A DNA stretch of 64,000 nt from Streptomyces cupreus (GTDB lineage: Bacteria > Actinomycetota > Actinomycetes > Streptomycetales > Streptomycetaceae): contig NZ_JACMSF010000045.1 of the NCBI RefSeq assembly GCF_014257025.1, forward strand, positions 1-64,000, in the 5' to 3' direction. The notes under the pieces were generated by a model. That model saw only the letters and a program-made list of their open reading frames with translations. It was not told where the DNA came from and ran no database searches. Positions 51,531 to 59,509 of the stretch are shown here, one piece after another. How positions within the stretch are numbered: position 1 is the stretch's first letter; each line of letters begins with the position of its first letter. A program made the position numbers and the translations under genes.

Positions 51531-51579
51531 AAGGCGCCCTGGACGTCGGCCCGTGGGGGGACCGGCGCCAGGGCGCCTT
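51531..51579. terminator. Stem-loop between plus-strand leader and citA
   Basis: 12-bp perfect arms AAGGCGCCCTGG / CCAGGGCGCCTT around a 25-base loop, followed on the plus strand by CTTCTTG. It lies 35 bases beyond the citA stop and probably works in both directions. Confidence 0.75.
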
Positions 51580-51613
51580 CTTCTTGCCTGTACGGCCTGG
51601 ACGCCTACAGCGT

Positions 51614-52903
51614 TCAGCGCTCCTCGACCGGAACGAAGTCGCGCTCCACGACGCCCGTGTAGATCTGGCGCGGGCGGCCGATGCGGGAACCCGGCTCCTT
51701 GATCATCTCGTGCCACTGGGCGATCCAGCCCGGGAGGCGGCCGAGGGCGAACAGGACCGTGAACATCTCGGTCGGGAAGCCCATGGCCCGGTAGATCAGG
51801 CCGGTGTAGAAGTCGACGTTCGGGTAGAGGTTGCGCGAGATGAAGTAGTCGTCGGAGAGCGCGTGCTCCTCCAGCTTCAGGGCGATGTCCAGCAGCTCGT
51901 CGGACTTGCCGAGGGCCGAGAGGACATCGTGCGCGGCGGCCTTGATGATCTTGGCGCGCGGGTCGAACGACTTGTACACCCGGTGGCCGAAGCCCATCAG
52001 GCGGACGCCGTCCTCCTTGTTCTTCACCTTGCGAATGAAGGAGTCGACGTCGCCGCCGCCCGCCTGGATGCCCTCCAGCATCTCCAGCACGGACTGGTTG
52101 GCTCCGCCGTGCAGCGGGCCCCACAGGGCGCTGATGCCGGCCGAGATCGAGGCGAACATGTTCGCCTGCGAGGAGCCCACCAGACGGACCGTGGAGGTCG
52201 AACAGTTCTGCTCGTGGTCCGCGTGCAGGATCAGCAGCTTGTCGAGGGCGGAGACGACGACCGGGTCGAGCTCGAACTCCTGCGCGGGGACCGAGAAGGT
52301 CATACGGAGGAAGTTCTCGACGTAGCCGAGGTCGTTGCGCGGGTAGACGAACGGGTGGCCGATCGACTTCTTGTACGCGTAGGCCGCGATCGTCGGAAGC
52401 TTGGCGAGAAGCCGGGTCGTGGAGAGGTTGCGCTGCTTCTCGTCGAACGGGTTGTGGCTGTCCTGGTAGAAGGTCGACAGCGCGGAGACCACCGACGACA
52501 GCATCGCCATCGGATGGGCGTCGCGCGGGAAGCCCTTGTAGAAGTTCTTGACGTCCTCGTGCAGCAGGGTGTGCTGCGTGATGTCGTTCTTGAACGTGCT
52601 CAGCTCGTCGACGGTGGGCAGCTCACCGTTGATCAGCAGGTAGGCGACCTCCAGAAACGTGGAACGCTCGGCCAGCTGCTCGATCGGGTAGCCGCGGTAC
52701 CGGAGGATGCCCTGCTCACCGTCGAGGTAGGTGATGGCGGATTTATACGCGGCCGTGTTGCCGTAGCCGCTGTCCAGGGTCACCAGACCGGTCTGGGCGC
52801 GGAGCTTGCCGATGTCGAAGCCCTTGTCGCCGACGGTGCTGTCGATCACCGGGTAGGTGTACTCGCCGTCGCCGTACCGCAGTACTACAGAGTTGTCGCT
52901 CAC
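51614..52903 (-). CDS. citA: Citrate synthase
   Basis: 429 residues, type II bacterial citrate synthase length. Catalytic and substrate-binding segments are present: ILHADHEQNCSTSTVRLVGSSQANMFASI (His), GPLHGGANQSVLEML (His), MGFGHRVYKSFDPRAKIIK, and the C-terminal Asp/Arg region with GLIYRAMGFPTEMFTVLFALGRLPGWIAQW. It condenses oxaloacetate and acetyl-CoA at the entry of the TCA cycle. The GTG at 52903 (VSDNSVVLRYG) is preceded by GAGGGAAG. S. coelicolor CitA has the same length. Two striking palindromes lie upstream. Confidence 0.95.
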   Translation of the reverse strand: MSDNSVVLRYGDGEYTYPVIDSTVGDKGFDIGKLRAQTGLVTLDSGYGNTAAYKSAITYLDGEQGILRYRGYPIEQLAERSTFLEVAYLLINGELPTVDELSTFKNDITQHTLLHEDVKNFYKGFPRDAHPMAMLSSVVSALSTFYQDSHNPFDEKQRNLSTTRLLAKLPTIAAYAYKKSIGHPFVYPRNDLGYVENFLRMTFSVPAQEFELDPVVVSALDKLLILHADHEQNCSTSTVRLVGSSQANMFASISAGISALWGPLHGGANQSVLEMLEGIQAGGGDVDSFIRKVKNKEDGVRLMGFGHRVYKSFDPRAKIIKAAAHDVLSALGKSDELLDIALKLEEHALSDDYFISRNLYPNVDFYTGLIYRAMGFPTEMFTVLFALGRLPGWIAQWHEMIKEPGSRIGRPRQIYTGVVERDFVPVEER

Positions 52904-53009
52904 GTCTTCCCTCACCGACGTTGTGCCTCTTCTTCGAGGTTGCCCTGACTGTCTCTACCATCCCCCATTTGGCGCAGGAGAGTGCACTCGGGGTCGACCA
53001 TTGGGCTTA

Positions 53010-53032
53010 TTGGCGGCACTCAGTGCCGCCAA
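53010..53032. promoter_or_regulatory. 23-base palindrome upstream of citA
   Basis: Two 11-base arms (TTGGCGGCACT and AGTGCCGCCAA) meet around a single C. It lies 107 bases upstream of the citA start and 117 bases beyond the helicase stop. It may be an operator or the helicase terminator. Confidence 0.55.
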
Positions 53033-53093
53033 CCTGCTCATCCTGCCCCCTCCGCCCCGGCATCCGGAAGGGCTCTGTGACCTTTACGACTCG

Positions 53094-53107
53094 TTTGATC
53101 GATCAAA
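53094..53107. promoter_or_regulatory. AT-rich perfect palindrome TTTGATCGATCAAA
   Basis: A perfect 14-base palindrome in the citA-helicase gap, about 190 bases upstream of citA. Its AT-richness is unusual for this genome, which favours a protein-binding site. Confidence 0.45.
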
Positions 53108-53148
53108 TTTCACTCACGCCTCCCCACACCGGGCTGAGAGCCTGGCAC

Positions 53149-55380
53149 TCACACCTCCAGCGCGCGTGGTGCGAGCCTGAAGTCCAGCGCAGTGCAGCGC
53201 CGTCCGGCCGAGACCGTGCGCACCGCCTGGCCGATCGCCTTGCGCGAGCCCACGAGCACGACCAGCTTCTTGGCCCGGGTGACGGCCGTGTACAGCAGGT
53301 TCCGCTGGAGCATCATCCACGCGCCCGTGGTCACCGGGATCACCACCGCCGGGTACTCGCTGCCCTGGGAGCGGTGGATGGTCACCGCGTACGCGTGCGC
53401 CAGCTCGTCCAGTTCGTCGAACTCGTACGGCACCTCCTCGTCCTCGTCCGTCCGCACCGTCAGGCGCTGGTCGACCGGGTCGAGCGAGGTGACCACGCCC
53501 ACGGTGCCGTTGAAGACGCCGTTCGCGCCCTTGTCGTAATTGTTGCGAATCTGGGTGACCTTGTCGCCGACCCGGAAGACCCGGCCGCCGAACCGCTTCT
53601 CCGGCAGGTCGGGGCGGCCGGGGGTGATGGCCTGCTGGAGCAGGCCGTTGAGGGTGCCGGCGCCCGCGGGGCCTCGGTGCATGGGCGCGAGCACCTGGAC
53701 GTCCCGGCGCGGGTCGAGCCCGAATTTGGCCGGAATACGTCGGGCCGCCACGTCCACGGTGAGCCGCCCCGCCTCCTCGGTGTCCTCCTCGACGAAGAGG
53801 AAGAAGTCCTTCATGCCGTCGGTGACCGGCTGCTGCCCGGAGTTGATGCGGTGGGCGTTGGTGACCACCCCGGACTGCTGGGCCTGGCGGAAGACCCGGG
53901 TGAGACGGACGGCGGGGACCGGGCTGCCGTCGGCCAACAGGTCCCTGAGCACCTCCCCCGCCCCGACGCTGGGCAGCTGGTCGACATCCCCGACGAACAG
54001 CAGATGGGCGCCCGGCGCGACCGCCTTGACCAGCCTGTTGGCGAGCAGCAGGTCCAGCATGGAGGCCTCGTCGACCACCACCAGGTCGGCGTCCAGCGGG
54101 CGTTCCCGGTCGTAGGCCGCGTCCCCGCCGGGCTTGAGCTCCAGCAGACGGTGCACGGTGGAGGCCTCGGCGCCGGTGAGCTCGGCCAGGCGCTTGGCGG
54201 CGCGGCCGGTGGGGGCGGCGAGGACGACCTTCGCCTTCTTGGCGCGGGCCAGCTCCACGACCGAGCGGACGGTGAAGGACTTGCCGCAGCCGGGGCCGCC
54301 GGTCAGCACGGCGACCTTCTTGGTCAACGCCAGCTTGACGGCGGCCTCCTGCTCGGGCGCGAGCTCGGCGCCGGTACGGTCCTTCAGCCAGGCCAGCGCC
54401 TTGTCCCAGGCCACGTCCCGGAAACCCGGCATCCGGTCCTCCTCGGTGCGCAGCAGCCGCAGCAGCTGGCCGGAGAGGGACAGTTCGGCGCGGTGGAAGG
54501 GGACGAGATAGACGGCGGTGACCGGCTCCCCGTGCTCACCAGGGACCTTCTCCCGTACGACCCCGGGGTCCTCGCCCTCCTCGGGCGGCGCCGCCAGTTC
54601 CGCGAGGCACTCGATGACAAGACCGGTGTCGACCTGCAGCAGCTTCACCGCGTCGGCGATCAGCCGCTCCTCGGGGAGATAGCAGTGCCCCTGGTCGCTC
54701 GACTGGGACAGCGCGTACTGCAGGCCCGCCTTGACCCGCTCCGGGCTGTCGTGCGGGATGCCGACGGACTGGGCGATCTTGTCGGCGGTGAGAAAGCCGA
54801 TGCCCCAGACGTCGGCGGCGAGCCGGTAGGGCTGGTTCTTCACCACGGAGATCGAGGCGTCGCCGTACTTCTTGTAGATGCGCACCGCGATGGACGTGGA
54901 CACCTCGACGGTCTGGAGGAAGAGCATGACCTCCTTGATCGCCTTCTGTTCCTCCCAGGCGTCGGCGATCTTCTTCGTCCGCTTGGGGCCGAGCCCGGGG
55001 ACCTCGATGAGCCGCTTGGGCTCCTCCTCGATGATCCTCAGGGTGTCCAGGCCGAAGTGCTGGGTGATGCGGTCGGCGAAGACCGGTCCGATGCCCTTGA
55101 CCAGGCCTGATCCCAGATAGCGGCGGATGCCCTGGACGGTGGCCGGCAGGACGGTGGTGTAGTTCTCGACGGTGAACTGCTTGCCGTACTGGGGATGGCT
55201 GCCCCAGCGGCCCTCCATCCGCAGGGACTCGCCGACCTGGGCGCCGAGCAGCGCGCCCACGACCGTGAGGAGATCGCCACCGCCACGGCCGGTGTCGACG
55301 CGGGCGACCGTGTAGCCGTTCTCCTCATTGGCGTACGTGATGCGCTCCAGGACGCCTTCGACCACCGCCTGATTGGACAT
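53149..55380 (-). CDS. recD2: RecD2-type ATP-dependent DNA helicase
   Basis: 743 residues, SF1B helicase. An N-terminal OB-like region (ANEENGYTVARVDTG) and helix-hairpin-helix-like repeats (GIRRYLGSGLVKGIGPVFADRITQHFG, IEVPGLGPKRTKKI) come first. The motor follows, with Walker A LTGGPGCGKSFTVRSVV, motif II LVVVDEASMLDLLLA and the C-terminal TIHRSQGSEYPAVVIPV. RecD2 proteins are 5'-to-3' helicases outside RecBCD, important for genome stability. The ATG at 55380 matches the family N-terminus (MSNQAVVEGVLERITY). Confidence 0.92.
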   Translation of the reverse strand: MSNQAVVEGVLERITYANEENGYTVARVDTGRGGGDLLTVVGALLGAQVGESLRMEGRWGSHPQYGKQFTVENYTTVLPATVQGIRRYLGSGLVKGIGPVFADRITQHFGLDTLRIIEEEPKRLIEVPGLGPKRTKKIADAWEEQKAIKEVMLFLQTVEVSTSIAVRIYKKYGDASISVVKNQPYRLAADVWGIGFLTADKIAQSVGIPHDSPERVKAGLQYALSQSSDQGHCYLPEERLIADAVKLLQVDTGLVIECLAELAAPPEEGEDPGVVREKVPGEHGEPVTAVYLVPFHRAELSLSGQLLRLLRTEEDRMPGFRDVAWDKALAWLKDRTGAELAPEQEAAVKLALTKKVAVLTGGPGCGKSFTVRSVVELARAKKAKVVLAAPTGRAAKRLAELTGAEASTVHRLLELKPGGDAAYDRERPLDADLVVVDEASMLDLLLANRLVKAVAPGAHLLFVGDVDQLPSVGAGEVLRDLLADGSPVPAVRLTRVFRQAQQSGVVTNAHRINSGQQPVTDGMKDFFLFVEEDTEEAGRLTVDVAARRIPAKFGLDPRRDVQVLAPMHRGPAGAGTLNGLLQQAITPGRPDLPEKRFGGRVFRVGDKVTQIRNNYDKGANGVFNGTVGVVTSLDPVDQRLTVRTDEDEEVPYEFDELDELAHAYAVTIHRSQGSEYPAVVIPVTTGAWMMLQRNLLYTAVTRAKKLVVLVGSRKAIGQAVRTVSAGRRCTALDFRLAPRALEV

Positions 55381-55531
55381 GATCCGACGGTACCGGTCGG
55401 CACTGACAGGGCAGCCGGCCTGTGCCTCCAGGGCATAGGTTTCAACGGCACTCCGGACGGCCTGAAGGCAGTCGAATCGGGCACGCTGTACGCGTCCATG
55501 GCTCAGCAGCCCAGAACTCGGGAGATATTTC

Positions 55532-56452
55532 ATGTACGACTACGACCTTCTGGTCGTGGGTTCCGCCAACGCCGACCTGGTGATCGGCGTGGAGCGGCGG
55601 CCCGGCGCCGGGGAGACGGTGCTCGGCTCCGATCTCGCCGTCCACCCGGGCGGCAAGGGCGCGAACCAGGCGGTCGCCGCGGCCCGGCTCGGGGCCCGTA
55701 CGGCCCTGCTGGCCCGGGTCGGCGACGACGCGCACGGCAGGCTGCTGCTGGACTCGCAGCGGCAGGCCGGGGTGGACACGGTGGGCGTCCTGGTCGGCGG
55801 TGCGCCGACCGGGGTCGCGCTGATCACCGTGGACCCCTCCGGGGACAACAGCATCGTCGTCTCGCCGGGCGCCAACGCCCACCTCACGCCCGGGGACGTA
55901 CGGGCCGCCGCGAGCCTCTTCCAGGCCTCGCGGGTGGTCTCCGCGCAGTTGGAGATCCCGTTGGAGACGGTCGTGGAGGTCGTACGGAATCTGGCCGACG
56001 GCAGCCGGTTCGTGCTGAACCCCTCGCCGCCGCGGCCACTGCCCTCGGAGGTGCTCGCCGCCTGTGATCCGCTGATCGTCAACGAGCACGAGGCGAAGGT
56101 CATCCTGGGTGACGCCGCGGTCGGGGACGAGCCCGAGGACTGGGCGCGGATCCTGCTGGCGAAGGGGCCGCGGTCGGTGGTCGTGACGCTGGGGGCCGAG
56201 GGGGCGCTGGTGGCATCCGCCGAGGGGGTGTCCCGGATCCCTTCCGTGAAGGTACGGGCCGTGGACACGACCGGCGCCGGGGACGCCTTCACGGCGGCGC
56301 TGGCCTACCGGCTGGGCACGGGCGCGGTGTTGGCGGAGGCGGCGGCCTACGCGGCCCGGGTGGGCGCGGCGGCGGTCACGAAGGAGGGCGCGCAGGTGTC
56401 CTTCCCGACGGCGACGGAGGTCGAGGCGCTCTGCGGAAGGCGGGCATCCTGA
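55532..56452 (+). CDS. rbsK: Ribokinase
   Basis: 306 residues of the PfkB family. It starts YDLLVVGSANADLVIGVERRPGAGETV; HPGGKGANQAVAAARLGA is the ribose-binding motif, VLNPSPPRPLP follows, and DTTGAGDAFTAALAYRLGTG holds the catalytic Asp. It phosphorylates ribose to ribose-5-phosphate using ATP. The ATG has CGGGAG upstream. It is monocistronic, with a terminator 57 bases after the stop. Related carbohydrate kinases cannot be fully excluded. Confidence 0.88.
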   Translation: MYDYDLLVVGSANADLVIGVERRPGAGETVLGSDLAVHPGGKGANQAVAAARLGARTALLARVGDDAHGRLLLDSQRQAGVDTVGVLVGGAPTGVALITVDPSGDNSIVVSPGANAHLTPGDVRAAASLFQASRVVSAQLEIPLETVVEVVRNLADGSRFVLNPSPPRPLPSEVLAACDPLIVNEHEAKVILGDAAVGDEPEDWARILLAKGPRSVVVTLGAEGALVASAEGVSRIPSVKVRAVDTTGAGDAFTAALAYRLGTGAVLAEAAAYAARVGAAAVTKEGAQVSFPTATEVEALCGRRAS

Positions 56453-56508
56453 ACCGGCATCCGGCGTTCGCCGAGGTGCTGCTGCGCCGCTGCGGCGTCT
56501 TCTTGCTT

Positions 56509-56543
56509 CGAGGGGGCCCGGTCCGTCGACCGGGGCCCCCTCG
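56509..56543 (+). terminator. Stem-loop after ribokinase
   Basis: 14-base arm CGAGGGGGCCCGGT pairs with ACCGGGGCCCCCTCG (one bulged G), loop CCGTCG, followed by CGCTTTC. Confidence 0.8.
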
Positions 56544-56759
56544 CGCTTTCCCCCTCCGTGTCAGAACCCCCCGCGATCCCCCCAGATCCCCCTCCAAGAA
56601 GTTCCGACACCAAGTACGACCCACGGCCCCCGGGAAGGGTTGCACGGTCTCGCGGAAGTTTTTTTGGGACGGGGCCGTGAGACGCTCGGTCGGCGTGCCG
56701 GTAGCGTCACCGGGTACGTATCGACTCAAGGCGTCGACGGAGGGCAGGCGGGTGCGGCG

Positions 56760-57521
56760 ATGAGCTACGAACCCGGACTGCTACGGCCCGAAGTGCCCGT
56801 CGCACTCGCGCCGTTGCACAGGTTCCCCCACCTGCTGCGGCGCCGGGCCACCGGTCTGACCGGGCCGGAGTTCGCCCGGGCGCAGCGGGTCACGGTGGCC
56901 TGGGCGGTGCTGCCGCCCACGGTGACCCTGGTCGGACTGCTGGTGCCGGGCGTGCGTACGGCGGCACTGGGTTGTGCGGTCCTCCTGGGGCTGCTGGTGC
57001 TGACGAGAGCGTTGTTGCTGGTGGTCTTCGAGAACCTTCAGCAGCGGCACGAGCCGCGCTGGCTGGCCGAGCGGACCGCCGCGCTGCGCGGCCATGAGTT
57101 CCCGGTGCTGCGCTGCTCCGTCCGCTACGACGAGACGCCGGGCCTGGCCCGGGTGTACGACCTGACGAGCGGTGACCAGGTGGGGCGGCTGCTGGACCGG
57201 CGGGCCCGGGAGCGGGCGTCGGGCACGCATTCTCGGGCCACCCTGGAGTTCGTCTGTGCGACGGCGGGGCGCGAGCAGTTGCTGGCGGTCGCCGAGGTGC
57301 GCCGGGAGCTGGCCGAGCTGGAGCTGCTGACGGTACGGCCGGACGGCGCGCAGGCCCGGGTCCGCTTCCCTCAGGCGCGGTATCTGCCGTTGCCGGAGGC
57401 GGGGCGGCGCCCGGCGCGGCGGGCCTACTGGGAGCTGGCGGGGCCTGTCCTGGTGTCGGCGGCCGGAGCCGGTGCCGGGGACCGGGAGGGCGCGGCGGGT
57501 CCTTCGGTCTCGGCGAGATGA
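56760..57521 (+). CDS. Hypothetical two-TM membrane protein
   Basis: 253 residues. Two adjacent TM helices at about 46-66 and 69-90 (WAVLPPTVTLVGLLVPG and ALGCAVLLGLLVLTRALLLVV) are followed by a cytoplasmic domain with many arginines. No family is recognised. The last 97 bases overlap, on the opposite strand, the 3' end of the NACHT gene, so the C-terminal tail (low-complexity Ala/Gly) is constrained by the other frame or is not functional. The ATG at 56760 (MSYEPGLLRPEVP) follows GGAGGGCAGG at somewhat long spacing. Confidence 0.7.
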   Translation: MSYEPGLLRPEVPVALAPLHRFPHLLRRRATGLTGPEFARAQRVTVAWAVLPPTVTLVGLLVPGVRTAALGCAVLLGLLVLTRALLLVVFENLQQRHEPRWLAERTAALRGHEFPVLRCSVRYDETPGLARVYDLTSGDQVGRLLDRRARERASGTHSRATLEFVCATAGREQLLAVAEVRRELAELELLTVRPDGAQARVRFPQARYLPLPEAGRRPARRAYWELAGPVLVSAAGAGAGDREGAAGPSVSAR

Positions 57522-59509
57522 CGGTGCAGCAGTGAGTGCCGGAACTCGTAGTAGCCGTTGACCTGCCGCAGCACCCCGCGCTCCCGGGCGTCCTCGGCGA
57601 ACCGGATGAGCCGGCGCGGGGTGTGCCCGCGCAGCGCCAGCCAGGCCCGCGACGGCAGGAACCGCCCCCACGCACTCGACCCGAGCGCCATCATCCCGAG
57701 ACCGACGGAACTGAGCAGCGCACCCGAGGCCGCGCCCAGCAACGCCTCGACGGAGCTGGGCAGTTCGTCGATCAGGGTGACATCGTCCAGTTCCGGGGTT
57801 CTGCGGCCCTCCTTGAGCGCCGCGCCGAGGTAGGCGCCGGTCAGCGCGCCCGGGACGGCGCCCGTGAGCCAGGCGTACCGGATGGTGATGCGGTCGGAGC
57901 GCAGCAGGCTGACCGGGGTCACCGCCTCCAGGGGGTCGCTCGGCTCACTGAAGTAGCGGGCGGCGGCGAAGGTGAGGCCGCTGAGCAGCCCGCCGACGAC
58001 GACGTGCACGGGACGCTCGTACAGGAAGGCGACGATCACCGCGCAGGCCGCGCCGCCCATCACCCCGAACCCCAGGACGCGTTGCAGGGCGTGGCGGCTG
58101 GGCGGCCGTACCGAACGCAGCCGGGGTTTGGCGCGGCGCGGGTCGTCCTGCGGGACCAACTCCACGACGAGCGCGCCGATCACGGCGGCGCCGAGGCCGA
58201 TCCACAGGCCCAGCCAGGGGCGTTCGAAGAGGGCGAAGAGAAGGACGGCCGCGGCCGAGCAGGCGAGCGCGGCGTTGGCCAGGGCCACGGTGAGGAAGAG
58301 TCCGCGCGGCACCGAGCGGTGCAGATGCCACCAGGCGAACCGGTGGGTGCCCGGCTCGGTCTGGCGGGCGAGGAAGGCCAGGTAGCCCCGGGCCTCGTCG
58401 GCGGGGAAGGGGACATGGGGTTTGTCGACCGTGCGCCGGTAGGCCTGGGTGACGAAGCCCCCCAGCAGATACCGCTTGATCCGCTGTTCGGCATCGTCTC
58501 CTTCGGCGGTCAGCAGCTCCTCGGGCAGCGCCCCGCCGAGCTCGACGGCCAGCGACAGCATGAAGGGCGTCTTCAGCGCCCGCGCCACCGGACCGTCCGG
58601 ATGTGCGTCGAGCGTGGCGAGCAGCGGGCCCATGCTCACCCCGCCGGCCCGCTCCAGTACGCCGCCGGCCTCGTACGCGCTCAGTGGCTGAAGGCGTACG
58701 ACGAGCGCGTCGCGCAGCACCCGCCCCGGCACAGGACCGGCGAACTCGGCCACTCGGCTGGTCAGTACGAAGGAGCGGCCGGCGAATTCCTCCTGGATGG
58801 CGTAGAGGGCGGCGGCCCGGTCGGAGGCCTCGTCCAGTCCGTCGAGAACGGGCAGCACATGGTCCCGCAGGAGTTCATGGGCGAACTGCCCGGCCTTCGC
58901 CCGGTCCCCGACGGCCGGGTGGTTGACGGCGAGTTCCTCCGTCATCCAGTCGGTCAGCGAACGCTTGCCGTCCCAGGAGGAGAGCGGGAAGAGCACGGGG
59001 ACGACGTCCGGCTGCGTGGTCTCCAGCGTCAGGAGCACACACAGGGCGGTCTTTCCGGCGCCGGGCTCCCCCGTCACCACCAGCCGGGACACATGCCCGG
59101 CGCGGACGTGCCGCACGAAGGCGCCGGTCAGCTCGTCGAGCGTGCCCTCGTTCCGGAGTTCGGCGGACAGCTGGGAGGACTGCTCGGAGCCGTGCTCGCG
59201 TCGCCAGCGCACGGCGATCCGGCGGCTCTCCCCCAGCCCGCGGTGCCGGCTCTCCGCGTACCAGTGCTTGCGCAGCTTCTGGGCCAGCGCGGACGCGGCC
59301 TCCTCGACGGTGACGCCCTGCCGGCGGCCGCTGTGCAGCGTGGTCAGGGCGATACCCGCGACCGGCAGCACCACGGCGACAAGGGAGAACCACAGCTCGA
59401 TGGGCTCAAGGCCCCCGTCCCGCAGCCCCAATCCGACCAGGACGATGGTGGCCACCACGATGACGGCCAGCACGGCGTAGATCGCGGTGGCCCTCCAGTC
59501 GCGGCTCAT
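57425..59509 (-). CDS. Membrane-integrated NACHT-domain NTPase
   Basis: 694 residues. Two N-terminal TM helices (about 8-28 and 38-57) precede a NACHT STAND NTPase: Walker A VTGEPGAGKTALCVLL (147-154 core), Walker B/NACHT acidic motif LPVLDGLDEASDRAAAL (219-229) and sensor-like FVLTSRVAEF. A C-terminal half with about six more TM helices and a final cytoplasmic segment (RHSLLHRHLAETEG) follows. No leucine-rich or TPR sensor repeats are seen. STAND NTPases switch on ligand binding and appear in bacterial immunity and regulation. The ATG overlaps the stop of the isoprenoid-synthase-like gene (ATGA), so the two are made as a unit. Confidence 0.85.
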   Translation of the reverse strand: MSRDWRATAIYAVLAVIVVATIVLVGLGLRDGGLEPIELWFSLVAVVLPVAGIALTTLHSGRRQGVTVEEAASALAQKLRKHWYAESRHRGLGESRRIAVRWRREHGSEQSSQLSAELRNEGTLDELTGAFVRHVRAGHVSRLVVTGEPGAGKTALCVLLTLETTQPDVVPVLFPLSSWDGKRSLTDWMTEELAVNHPAVGDRAKAGQFAHELLRDHVLPVLDGLDEASDRAAALYAIQEEFAGRSFVLTSRVAEFAGPVPGRVLRDALVVRLQPLSAYEAGGVLERAGGVSMGPLLATLDAHPDGPVARALKTPFMLSLAVELGGALPEELLTAEGDDAEQRIKRYLLGGFVTQAYRRTVDKPHVPFPADEARGYLAFLARQTEPGTHRFAWWHLHRSVPRGLFLTVALANAALACSAAAVLLFALFERPWLGLWIGLGAAVIGALVVELVPQDDPRRAKPRLRSVRPPSRHALQRVLGFGVMGGAACAVIVAFLYERPVHVVVGGLLSGLTFAAARYFSEPSDPLEAVTPVSLLRSDRITIRYAWLTGAVPGALTGAYLGAALKEGRRTPELDDVTLIDELPSSVEALLGAASGALLSSVGLGMMALGSSAWGRFLPSRAWLALRGHTPRRLIRFAEDARERGVLRQVNGYYEFRHSLLHRHLAETEGPAAPSRSPAPAPAADTRTGPASSQ

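Noticed and set aside
53010..53032. Calling the 23-base palindrome simply the helicase terminator
   Set aside because: With one central base it can form a hairpin only by opening inner pairs, and it lies 117 bases past the stop. Kept as operator or terminator, undecided.
52921..55110. A plus-strand open frame of 729 codons
   Set aside because: It is the antisense shadow of the RecD2-type helicase. Composition is low in complexity and no domain is recognisable.
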